DNA of 64,000 bases from Plazaster borealis. Its lineage: Eukaryota > Echinodermata > Asteroidea > Forcipulatida > Labidiasteridae. The notes beneath the pieces were generated by a model. The model ran no database searches and was not told the DNA's origin. It saw only the letters and a program-made list of their open reading frames with translations. Shown one piece after another: positions 25,366-35,299 of the stretch. Both the position numbers and the translations under genes were made by a program. The stretch covers positions 8,060,001-8,124,000 of the forward strand of contig CM037472.1 in the NCBI GenBank assembly GCA_021014325.1. Reading direction: 5' to 3'. Numbering within the stretch: position 1 is the first letter of the stretch; the number at the start of each line of letters is the position of its first letter.

Positions 25366-25404
25366 ATTATTAGTGTGATATTAGTACTATACACTCAGTG
25401 CATA

Positions 25405-25470
25405 CTCGGATGGGATTCAAACCCACTAACCCTGCATTCTAAACCACAGGCCACTATTAGCTAATAATTC
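25405..25470 (-). repeat. tRNA-derived SINE-like fragment
   Basis: B box GGTTTGAATCC on the minus strand (complement of 25413-25423), preceded by AATGCAGGGTTAGTG, as in the SINE at 51012-51102. Confidence 0.55.
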
Positions 25471-26933
25471 TTCAATTAGCAGCCGGTACTGCAAACAATT
25501 TAATTGATGTAATAATTCCATCGCGGATATAAAACACTACTATTTTACTCTTACACATCTTGTCTATATTCGGTGCTGCCTGTGAGTCCAGCTTACCACG
25601 CTTCTTTGTGCTACAAATTTACAATGCATGCCTGGTTATGAATGATGTCCATTTTGTGATTTGTTGTTATCCATTCAATTTGGCGCATTTTATTTTGTTC
25701 GAAAATCAGATTTCAATCATCAAGAAAGTTCATTCTTTTTAACAAAGATATTAGTAAGAAAACAAACTGAATTTTTCAACTCGTTTCATTTTTGACGATT
25801 GTTTGCTATCGTCTACGCGGGCTGCACGAATCCCAGACCACACGTATAGGGGCTTGTCCACGTCAAATGTAGCCTTTATTGCAAGGCTGTCTTGTCCCTT
25901 AGCCCGATGTGTGCATGTGGACGGACTCCGTGTGCGTGGACAAAAGATAGACTTGCAATCAATTTTAATAGTCTATTTTAATAATGTATACTTTTAATTA
26001 TCTTTTTACCTAACTATAAAATTGTTGTCATTCAATAAATCGTAGGCTATGGAAGGAAAATGAATTGGAGAATCCACTAAGTGCAGGGAGCTATTAACAG
26101 AAGTAACAGACTGCCCTCTATAGCCCATGTGACGGCTGAGGAACGACTCTCTAGATAGGTCTCGCCAGTTCTTGTTGTTGATCAAATTCAGCCGCATATA
26201 ATTGCAAATCAAAATATGTGGACATTACTGATTAGGCCTATGTTCTATCAGATTGGCCGGAACTGGTACATTTCTGGGACAATCCGAACTAAAGGATTAC
26301 CAACTTTAAGTTGCCGCTTCGCTTAGGAAAAGAAGAGAGCATAATTATTCAAAATAAATTGAGATACAAACAAAAAAGATATAATTTTGTTAAACAACAA
26401 ACAATTAACAATAGCATATTAGAACCTACGTAGCAGTGATTTAATCGATTTTACAGAACCTCTTTTAGTAATTCTAGAAAACTATGATGCATAGCAAGCG
26501 TACTTCAGTCTCTAGTTAATAATCAGCATTACAAGTTTTCACCGAACGTTGTATATAACGGGTATAATGTTGGTCTTCGCTCTTCTTGCTCGCAGACCGT
26601 AGGCCGGCTAAAATGAAGAACTATCGTCATCCCATAATCGTCCTATCGTCCTAGGCTTTTATTTGTATATGTCGCAATATGTATTTTTGCATTTATTTGC
26701 GATGTCCCAAATCTAAGAAAATATTTGAGATTTCGCAAATATTATCGCAGTAAATAATTTGCAAACATTTGCGATGTTAGATGTCCCTTCATGGCCACCA
26801 TAAGTTAAGCCTAAAACCAGTAACAGTTTAAATGTTGTCTTTCATAATGGAAATTCATCACGATTTACGCACGGTGATAACGCATCGTCATCAGTTTCTC
26901 ACGAGTAATCATTCCAATCCTCTACTTTTTCAG
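25471..26933. other. intergenic, no gene seen
   Basis: No supported exon. The stretch 26660-26790 is rich in TTTGCGA/TCGCAAA words in both orientations and may be an old foldback. Confidence 0.3.
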
Positions 26934-26970
26934 GCGACCTAGAAGTTTCATCTTGTTTAATGTTTTGTAG
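26934..26970 (+). other. possible terminal micro-exon C (speculative)
   Basis: A strong acceptor, CTCTACTTTTTCAG, precedes a segment that completes the codon left open by micro-exon B and reads 11 more residues to TAG. The in-phase chain A-B-C is the only support. Confidence 0.15.
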
Positions 26971-27039
26971 ATTAATCGAAACCAAAGGTTGATATTCGGG
27001 GTCTTTTCAATGTCTTTATGACTTGATCCTTCTCGGGGG

Positions 27040-27296
27040 GGGGGGCATCATCGAATATAGGGTTAACATTTTAGGTGGACAATAAGGGGCACTTCTGGCC
27101 AATTAAAACTGTAGTTTCCAGTTTCTGTTTGCATTTCTCTCAAACAAGCCCCCTTTGCAGCGCTTTTGTTATGCCACTTACTATCTGACGTGAGTGTGTA
27201 ATTTTAAACAAATGCATTGTCTGCGTGTAAATGGAAAAAAAAATGTTTACATTGAAATTATCACATTAAAAGTGCGCAAAAGTCCATTTCGGGCGT
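27040..27296 (+). repeat. dispersed repeat family C, copy 2
   Basis: Aligns by eye with 28345-28600 in the same orientation: ACAAGCCCCCTTT, GCGCTTTT, CTGACGTGAGTGTGTAA, then a TTTACATT block and AAAAGTCCAT. Preceded by a G run. Confidence 0.7.
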
Positions 27297-28172
27297 TATG
27301 TTGGAAGAGTATAACAGTTCATTACTGGCAATGTTTATCTCAACATACAGGCCAATATCGAGGGCAATGTTTAATACATCAATTGGGGGGGGGGGGATGA
27401 TCCGGAGTAGCCTATTGATAGGAACTTTATAATCGGTGATCTTTCAGACTGAAACTAAATACATTTTTCAAATAGAGTTCCTGTATTTATTGCGAAGCAT
27501 TAAAATACGTCACTCTCTCCAGTCAAAAATTAGGGTAATTCCAGTCTGTGGGTGCACTACACTAAAATAGGGCAACATTCATGCGCCAAACTGATTATCA
27601 TTTTTTTATGCCCTCAACAATACTTCTGAATAAGACCTTTTTGGGGGTCATGCAATGAGATTGTGTAAAACAATGACAAGTTATCACAAGCTAGGGGTTC
27701 TGTGCTTCAACTTTTGATGAGACTTGATAAATTTAGTGCTTTTTATAGTTTCTATTTGGCTGGGGAAATGAAGGGATGCTTCATGAAAACTGGCAGCAAG
27801 GATCGGTTTGGGAAAACACATTTTCGAGGGTGTTACTTTCTGGGGGTAATTAGCAAAAATTCCAAACGGCTGACCTACCAAAAATTGGAAACAAATCTGA
27901 AGTTTAGTTGTCGGAAAATATAATTGATTGGTTTTCGAGAGAAAGAGTATTTTTTGAGTAGTTTTGAATGTTTAGTATTTAGCATTGGTTGCTGTGGGAG
28001 TTTATTTAATGTGGCGCACCCATTGATCTAAATATAGTGCACCCCCGTGATCGTGGTATTTGTAACGTTGAAACAGCGCCCTCTTGTGAATATTAACCTC
28101 TGACATAAACCTTCAATTACAGATTCAATTCATCGCATTTAATAATCGGTTATCCTGTTCAAAAGGTCGCTG

Positions 28173-28176
<4 letters not shown>
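27297..28176. other. intergenic, no gene seen
   Basis: A G run at 27384-27397 and no supported exon. Confidence 0.3.

Positions 28177-28207
<31 letters not shown>
28177..28207 (+). repeat. A31 homopolymer
   Basis: Thirty-one A residues directly after GCTGCTTT. No retroposed gene body is recognisable on its left side, and its length may not be accurate in an assembly. Confidence 0.95.
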
Positions 28208-28209
<2 letters not shown>

Positions 28210-28344
28210 GCCGCTAAACAAAAGTCACCGCGTAGGTGTCCATTGTGGATACTGACTGGCTAAAGAATAAAGCTGAAAACCAGGTAGAATATTCAACCCG
28301 ATTGTAACCATGTGCATTTTAGCCTCTCGTCGGGGGCACAAGGG

Positions 28345-28663
28345 GTGAACCATTTCTGTACAGAGGGTGAATTCTTGCCAAGTTTTCGTTCTTTTTTTTT
28401 CGTAAACAAGCCCCTTTTTAGCGCCTTTTAAAAAGTAATTTACTATTTTTATAAGATAATCTGGCGTGAGTGTAAAAACAAAAACATTTTCTGCATTGTA
28501 AATGCAAAATAGATTTAAAAACATCGGAACTATCACATCGAAGCGTATGAAATGTAACATTTTACTCTGGAAATTTCAATCCCAAAAGTCCATATTGGGG
28601 CGGGGGCAACCGGAAAGGGGCACGGACATGGGGGAGGGGACGCCCCCCCCTAGTTACGCCACT
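28345..28663 (+). repeat. dispersed repeat family C, copy 3
   Basis: Shows the same ordered blocks as copy 2, ending in a C run and TAGTTACGCCACTGA. It lies about 190 bp upstream of the NRF1-type site, so the adenylosuccinate synthetase promoter is bordered by transposon sequence. Confidence 0.65.
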
Positions 28664-28848
28664 GAATTTACGTCCATATTTTCACGGCGGCTATGGGGGC
28701 CAAGTGAAGTTAATTTGACGTCAATATTGGCTGTGTCCGAATCAAGCGACTTCGGCTGCAGCTTTTTGAAGAATAGGCCTTTCGGCGAGATCCTATTATG
28801 TTGGTCACATCATGGAGGAAGAAAAGTTGAAGTAGTATGATGAAACAC

Positions 28849-28860
28849 TGCGCATGCGCA
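28849..28860. promoter_or_regulatory. NRF1-type palindromic site in the adenylosuccinate synthetase promoter
   Basis: TGCGCATGCGCA is a perfect match to the NRF1 consensus (GCGCATGCGC). It lies 176-187 bp before the ATG. NRF1 sites are typical of TATA-less promoters of metabolic housekeeping genes. GC-rich, CpG-containing sequence follows to about 28920, unlike the AT-rich surroundings. The function is inferred. Confidence 0.7.
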
Positions 28861-29035
28861 TTTGATGAGTAGAAACCCCGCGCTCTACACGCATTACGCG
28901 CGCTATATTGCCAGATAACAATGTGTTGTTGATCATCGTATGTGCAGTCTAGTTACGAGCTAGTATAGTTCAGTTGATAATGGCTTTGGGTGTTACGACT
29001 ACTTAAACTTAAAGAGTTGCTCACAATCCAACAAA

Positions 29036-29155
29036 ATGCGTACCGAACCTGTCAATAAAGTTGTTGTTATACTTGGGGCCCAATGGGGTGATGAAGGCAA
29101 GGGCAAATTGGTGGATCTTCTTTCGACAGATGCTGATGTTGTTTGTCGATGTGGG
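29036..29155 (+). CDS. adenylosuccinate synthetase, exon 1 of 12 (gene overview)
   Basis: The gene encodes the cytosolic enzyme that joins IMP and aspartate using GTP to give adenylosuccinate, the first committed step from IMP to AMP. Twelve exons (all GT-AG) sum to 1293 nt, 430 residues plus stop, near the usual length of about 430-457. Exon 1 encodes residues 1-40: a short N-terminus, then [16 protein letters not shown], the signature nucleotide-binding loop. Asp19 corresponds to the catalytic base (Asp13 in E. coli PurA). The ATG at 29036 is the only start before the signature, and the short N-terminus lacks the long acidic leader of vertebrate forms. The donor GTGAGT opens a 14.8-kb intron. 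I identify the gene by its signature motifs and near-continuous similarity to animal homologues recalled from memory. Confidence 0.98.
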
Positions 29156-29202
29156 GTGAGTTAACTTGAATGAAGACGTGTGTGTAAATGTAATACGTTA
29201 TA

Positions 29203-29218
29203 CCATGGACCTCCATGG
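29203..29218. repeat. short palindrome CCATGGACCTCCATGG
   Basis: Near-palindromic 16-mer just inside intron 1, flanked by TTATA on both sides. It resembles the palindrome at 12911-12933. Confidence 0.6.
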
Positions 29219-30507
29219 TTATACCATGTAGTCAAGCCTCCTATTACCGTGGGTCTCCTAATACCGTGGTAGCAGAAAATTCACTTTTTTCGTTGTCAAA
29301 ACGTCATCGATAGACGCCTTTCATACGCTAAATCGATAGCCAACAACCCTCTACCGATCTGGTAAAAACAAAAAATGAAATGTTGCGGAAACATTTTAAA
29401 TTTAAATAATTTTGAAAAAACGCTATTTTACCGACTGGACAAATTTTCGCTGACCATGTCTGTCAAAAGTGCCATTATATCATTAACATTTTTACCTTAA
29501 ATGTTGTTCTGTGCATTGAAATATCAGTGCCCAGATCCTGTTCCACGGTTAAAAAAAAAGATCGACATCGAAAGTACGTATTTTCACCTCAAAAACTTAA
29601 ACCAATGTCTGCCGTCCAAATTCAGCACCTTTGCAAAGGGCGCCCTCAATATGTAAGTTTAACACACAAAGTAAAAAACACGCTCAAATTACAGACATGC
29701 TTGCACAAGTACAATACCTGTAGCAGGCGAATGCACGCAATTTCCAAACTTGCGCAGTTATGTTTTACCTTGCGCGGATTACTACTTTGCGCTTGAAATC
29801 TACGTCATCGGATTGGTCCAACATTGAGCGCAGGGGGATGACTAAGGAAATTGTCGGTACTCGGTAATTAAAATGCCTAAAAGACAAAATTTCTCCATTT
29901 GCTGGGAAGTTAAACATCGTAATCCCAGTATTAGGTAAATATTTGAATATTATCTTTGGATTTAGCTCCTTTAATGTAGAGATAACTCATTTAAAAAAAT
30001 TATTTCTGATTACCACGATAATAGGAGGCTCACCTCCAGAATCACTCCGGGCGCATGCACACTTTTAGAGACTTCGTGGATGAATTTAATCAGACAAACG
30101 ATGTATGATTTTTATGTCAAAGTGGAAAGTAATACTTCAACAATAATAATAACTGGACACTTTTTATAGGTTGCTGATTTTTGTTAATTCTAATCGAAAA
30201 ACGTCCTAACCACCACGGTAATAGGGTAACCCATCCTATACCATGTATACCATGGTATGATGGTACATACACCATAGAGGAAGGAAAGATACATGTATAC
30301 AACCGACAACATGACCAATGACCGTCATACACAACCTCTAACATGACAAATTCAAGCTATCTATGACTCATCATTAGTCATTTAAAATCTTAATTATAAA
30401 TAGGCCTATAATCATGTGGTGGATCCTTGTTTGGGTTGACATGATAGATATAATTATTTTATAATAATATAAACCGTTTCCTTTTGCATGTTTTGTAACT
30501 TGTTGGG

Positions 30508-31705
30508 GTAATTTTCCGCTGCATGCCACAAATTTATCTCACCTAATTTAGGTCAAATTATGTCCTTACCTGTCCAGAAGGGTTGACAGAGAGAGGCACA
30601 TGCAGGCACTTTGAACGGCTACAAAGTTTCAAAATCATGAAAAATGAGCCACTTTCGGGTCTACAGTGGTCTTCACAATGCTGCTTAGTCCTTGCTTACA
30701 TTCCGTTTTAGTCAATTTGGGCACAAGTACAGTGCCCGCGCAAGAGTTCCGTCTGGGCGATAAAATGTGCGCTTGCATTCTAATTTTTTTAGGTCAACAT
30801 TTTTGGTTTTAGCTACCAATTCCTCATGAGGAATATTACAAAAAGGGAAATGAAGTCCAACATCCATTACAAAATCAATTAAATCCCTTAGAAATTGGTG
30901 GCATGATATGGAAATTTGTCCACTTGTTGAAAGGTGGATATTTTACAGAACTGCTGTTTTGCCAGTCAGATCATAGCGCCCGCTTTGACGCGTATTACAT
31001 GTATAATGAGTAGCCAACATTATATAATGTCCTGGTCCACATCCTGATTAAAAAATTTACTCTTACATTTAAAGGTATTGTACACTTTTGGTAACAGCTC
31101 AAAATCAGTGTGCACATTTTGTGTGATTCAACATGCATGAACAAACAAACCTGTGAAAGTTTGAGCTCAATTGGTCATCGAGGTCGCGAGAAAATAGTGA
31201 AAAGAAATGTGTTTTCTGTTTTTCCAAACATTGAGTTTTTATCAAGCATGATAAAAACTATTGTTTTACTCATTTCTCAAAAACGATAGCATTTTAGGCA
31301 AAACTATTTTAAGGCACCCTTTCTATCATTACTTACTTTACATCAGGTAAGTTACAAATGTATGTGTGAATCTGTGAATATTTGTGTTTTTCGATATTAC
31401 CAATAGTGTACAGGGCCTTTAAATGGATAGTATAATAAATGGAAAAATTTCCGTACCATCCCGCCACTTTCTAAGGGATTTATTTGATTTTTAAATGGAT
31501 GTTGGACTTCATTTCCCTTTTTTAAAATTTTATTCCTCTAGAGGAATTGGTAGCTTAATGCTACATTTTGACCTTTAAAATAATTCAAGCGCACATTTCA
31601 TACGTAGCGTGGACGGAACTCTCGCGCACTCGTGCCCAAAGGAACTAAAATGGAGTGTAAGCAAGCTTCGTTGTGAAGACGTGGTGGCATGCCGCGGAAA
31701 ATTAT
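30508..31705. repeat. large inverted repeat (1.2 kb) in intron 1
   Basis: The left arm at about 30508-30921 is inverted at about 31441-31705. Matching blocks include GTAATTTTCCGC, GAGTTCCGTC, ATGTGCGCTTG, TAGCTACCAATTCCTC and GGGAAATGAAGTCCAACATC. The left arm carries about 140 bp (30530-30669) that the right lacks. The loop of about 520 bp contains the TTTAAAGG element (31068-31423). No coding frame is seen. It behaves like a large foldback transposon. Confidence 0.88.
31068..31423. mobile_element. 356-bp MITE with TTTAAAGG termini
   Basis: The left terminus, TTTAAAGGTATTGTACACTT, and the reversed right terminus, TTTAAAGGCCCTGTACACTA, form terminal inverted repeats, each continuing into TTTGGTAA or ATTGGTAA. 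Internal phrases such as CCTGTGAAAGTTTGAGCTCA match, from memory, a very abundant sea-star repeat. It sits inside the loop of the larger inverted repeat. Confidence 0.8.
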
Positions 31706-32033
31706 CTTAATTATTACTGTTTAATTTTTTTTTTATTGTGGCTCTCGAGGATATTTTTAAAAAGGGAAACAAAGTCTGAGATTGCAGTATGGCAAAATAG
31801 CGTTGGATGATTTTACCGTCACTGGTAAATTATCCACTGTCTTTAAAAAGACGATGAACGCCGCTCATCAACGATGGTAATAATAATGACAACATTTAAG
31901 TTATTCAAGTTGGGAAGCAATGTTAAGATTTTGTCATTAATATTGAGTGTCACAGCTCAAATTGACATCATGAAACATGACTCTTTAGCAATTTTTCCTG
32001 TGTCGCCATTTTGAATTACTGAATTTTGAATTA

Positions 32034-32150
32034 GTGCGGCAAACTATTTTACTAAATTCAACATTTGTCACCAATTCGTTTTAATTGCCGCACTTTTGCC
32101 GTGCGAAAAATCATTTGAGTTCGACACGGCAAAAGTGCGACGTTTAGCGC
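32034..32150. repeat. imperfect foldback with GCACTTTTGCCGTG arms
   Basis: GCCGCACTTTTGCCGTGCG at about 32090 is inverted at about 32125-32142 (CACGGCAAAAGTGCG) around a loop of about 20 nt. Confidence 0.7.
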
Positions 32151-32159
32151 AGGCCTAAG

Positions 32160-32400
32160 CTGCATAATACCTAAAACCTTCAAAATCCTCCTATGTAAAA
32201 ACAGCCCGATAGCCCAAGTCCTGCAAAATCCTACCCTAACAAAAACTCATTTTAGCCCAAACCCTTCGAAATCCTCCTGTGTTGCAGATCCCTAATAGCC
32301 CAAACCCTTCGAAATCCTCCTGTGTTGCAGATCCCTAATAGCCCAAATCCTTCGAAATCCTGCACTTTGGCAATGAGGATATTGTAGGACTTGGGTTCTT
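32160..32400 (-). repeat. tandem repeat, about 50-bp unit
   Basis: TAGCCCAAACCCTTCGAAAT with CCTCCTGTGTTGCAGATCCC recurs almost exactly twice, with degenerate copies on either side. The complement gives GGGTTTGGGCTATTAGGGAT, related to 17380-17650. Confidence 0.85.
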
Positions 32401-32642
32401 TAGGGTTAAGGTTATTAGGTGCAGTAAAACGTCTTGACCTTATTTTGAAACTTTTGTATCTTAATCTTGTCTCTCTTCATACTTTTGATGACAAACAAAG
32501 AGATAACCGGGTTGCTCATTGCATTACCTCTATAGTAACTCTTCTTAAGTTAAGGTGGCCTTGTGTCAGGGTCCTACATACTCATGACTATCCTTTGGTA
32601 ATCCACCTTTGTTTCATGGACAGTAGGCCTATGTGATGATAT

Positions 32643-33635
32643 CAGGGGTTTCCCTTATCTTTTTTCTTCACTCGCCGGCCGGTCGAGTCAACTAACATTT
32701 TGGGTTGCCCGCAAGTTTTTTCAGTCACCCACACGTCTTAATGCACACAATTTTCGAAGCGTAAAACCCCCCCAAACCCCCCCCCCAAAAAAAAAACGGA
32801 AGTGAGGTTTGCAAAATTACCTTTTTCGGAAGATCTAATCCCCTAGTTTCTGCCCTTAATAATACTTTTGTCATCAACAACCATTTTAATGGATTCGTGA
32901 TTTGGTGATTTTATATAATTTCTTTTGCAATGAAATCTTTGCAGTTCAACGATCAGTCGACGACGCACATTGTGAACAAATTCCATGAACTTTACCCCGC
33001 ATGCGGCATCGCCCTCTATTGGCAAAGTTGTTGATGTTTATAGCCTTAATCCAAGGCTGTGTCTAGTACAGAATCCGCAGGCGTGCGATACACTGTGCAG
33101 CTATTCTTCACTCGGTTCGTGAATATGTACCGAGTTGGAGTTTAGCCAAGTTGGAGTTTAGCGAAGTTTTCTGATGAATATGGTAATATTATAAACTGCC
33201 AATCGCAGCGTGTGAAATGTTGGTTAGCATGAACTCTGGACCTGCTGTGTTGTACTGCACAATACACCATGCGTTGTATGTGTGTGGACGACTCGACCAG
33301 CGGGCGACCAAACGTTGTGGTACCGTTGGATACTCATCACCATGTGGCTCCGTGCATGCGTGTTTTAACATATTTGTATATTGAAATGAATGATTGCGAT
33401 TCATTGCAACCGGGATCGCGACCACAATAAATCTAGCAATATTAAGACTTGTTAAACCATTTTACGAACTTAAAAATAATCTCTCTTTGGGATTTTACCA
33501 CCGTATCCCTCATTTATTGTGAAAAGGAACAATTTTTTGACTAGCCCAGCGGACTAGTAAAGGAAGGGTTTTGACTCGCCTGCCGCTGTTTTCACTCGCA
33601 TTTGGCGATCGGGCGACTGTTAAGGTCGAACCCTG
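32643..33635. mobile_element. candidate second hAT-like element (993 bp)
   Basis: Left end CAGGGGTTTCCCTTA; right end, reversed, CAGGGTTCGACCTTAA. ACTCGCC-type subterminal repeats lie at both ends. The flanks share GATAT directly outside both ends; an exact 8-bp duplication is not preserved (GATGATAT against GATATCGT). No transposase frame. CAGGG termini fit hAT, but the flank mismatch lowers confidence. Confidence 0.5.
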
Positions 33636-34424
33636 GATATCGTAGTTGCAATAATTACAACCCTCTATCCGCCAGATGGTCTATAAGGGACATGACCAAG
33701 AGCTACAATTATTGCAGTTAGCTGTGTCACTGTCATACTTGGCCTCATAAATAGTGCCTAGGATGCCAAACAACTAATGGTCCTACTTCATACATGACCC
33801 AGGGATAATAATGGGGTTTCAACTAAAAATTCAAATTTTTATGCTTAATATTTGCCCACTTTTTTGATAATTGTGGTGACAAAGAAATAAAGAAGCTCCG
33901 GAGACTCGTTTTTGTGTGTTATTTTTTGGAGAATCTGCAGTTGTGTCTCGATGCATTTACCTGCTTTGTTTGGAGCCCTTTTTCCCCTGATGCGTCAGAC
34001 AGCTGTTAAATGACATACTCATCCTGCAACCAGCAAGATATCTGGCAGTTTATTAGGTACACAGAGTAATCAAGTGAAGATCATCTGAATCAATCATAGA
34101 ACTGCCATATAAAAAGTCAGTATCACACTGCCTTCACATTGGATAGCTTCTGAGCTAAGGTAGTGAAATGCATTGGAACATGACTGCACATTCTCCATTT
34201 AAAATTTAAAGAAACACCAGAACAAAATAATTTCTTCCTCGCCACAATTATGAAATGAGTAAGTGAACATTGTGGGCAAAATTTTGCCATGAGAGAACAT
34301 GTTTTTAGTTGAAAGTTCATTGATGTCCCTAATCCTCAAACATGTATGCAGTAAGGCCAAGAATCAGAAGGTACTATTACTTTATGGGGCGCTCTATGTC
34401 ATTGAAGGGGGGCTCTAAAATGTG

Positions 34425-34465
34425 TGACGTCAAGCAAACCAGGTGACAAAGGACTTGTGACGTCA
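34425..34465. promoter_or_regulatory. pair of perfect CRE palindromes
   Basis: TGACGTCA at 34425-34432 and 34458-34465, starts 33 bp apart. This octamer is the consensus for CREB/ATF bZIP factors. They lie in intron 1, followed by a region at 34463-34966 open on the minus strand. Regulatory use is inferred. Confidence 0.45.
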
Positions 34466-35291
34466 GTGGTGGCTAGTTGATTTGGACCTGCCTATAAACC
34501 CAAATACACCCAGAACCTCACGATTTCCAGTCAACATGGCCGTGAATGTGACTCTTTGAATGACGATCCAACATGCACATTTAAGCAGCAAAGGAAATTT
34601 CCAATGGATTGGGGTTTTGGGGATTTGACTTTTTTTGTAGCATGTCAAGCATTGTGTAAGACAACGCAGACAACAACTTAAATGCCGATTGCAAACTAAA
34701 TGATCACGGTCGAGTCGGACACCTCTAGAAATGGAAATTGAGAATAGAGAGGGTTGTTTCTGAGAAAGTCGCCTTTTTAAGTGACTCTTCTGATTTGCCA
34801 GTAACTTTGAGGAAAGTGGGGATGGAGAATATGACAATCTTGATAAACTTGAAGTTCCCCAAGGAGTGGTTGTTCCAGCACTGCTGCTGCTGCTGGTGAA
34901 GCTCAGGAAGCCGATGACATACTTTTCCATGAATATGCAGATTGCCTCATGAATGAACACTGACATGTGAGCTTGTAGTTGATTCCTCTAAACTTTCCCA
35001 CAAAACACTCTAACCACTTCAATGCAAAGATGCAAGATGATTATGTTGCATAGTCAAACTCTAGTGTACTATACTACTAGCCACAAGTGACACTAAGGGG
35101 TCATAGGTCACTTGTGTGTGTGCACTTGTGTACAAAAAAAGTCCATGAAGCTGTTTTTAGAAAAATATCTTAGAAACAAAAATAAAAAATTGTACTTAAA
35201 AAACAGAAATGATATTTTATTATTAAAATTTTTACGATCCCTTTATGTTATGCAGTGTTTCTCCACAGACTTTTTTGTTGGGAGGGCGGTA

Positions 35292-35299
35292 TGACGTCA
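35292..35299. promoter_or_regulatory. third CRE palindrome
   Basis: TGACGTCA within ATGACGTCAT, 0.8 kb from the pair at 34425-34465. Confidence 0.4.

Noticed and set aside
25157..25378. Proline-rich open frame (PPRKNGTPLVPPKNIP region)
   Set aside because: It lies inside dispersed repeat family C, and the complementary strand is also open.
34463..34966. 167-residue minus-strand open frame in intron 1
   Set aside because: It is the longest frame outside the LINE, but its Ser-rich part comes from a CTG run, it has no domain, start context or splice support, and the rest looks random. The opposite strand has no long frame either.
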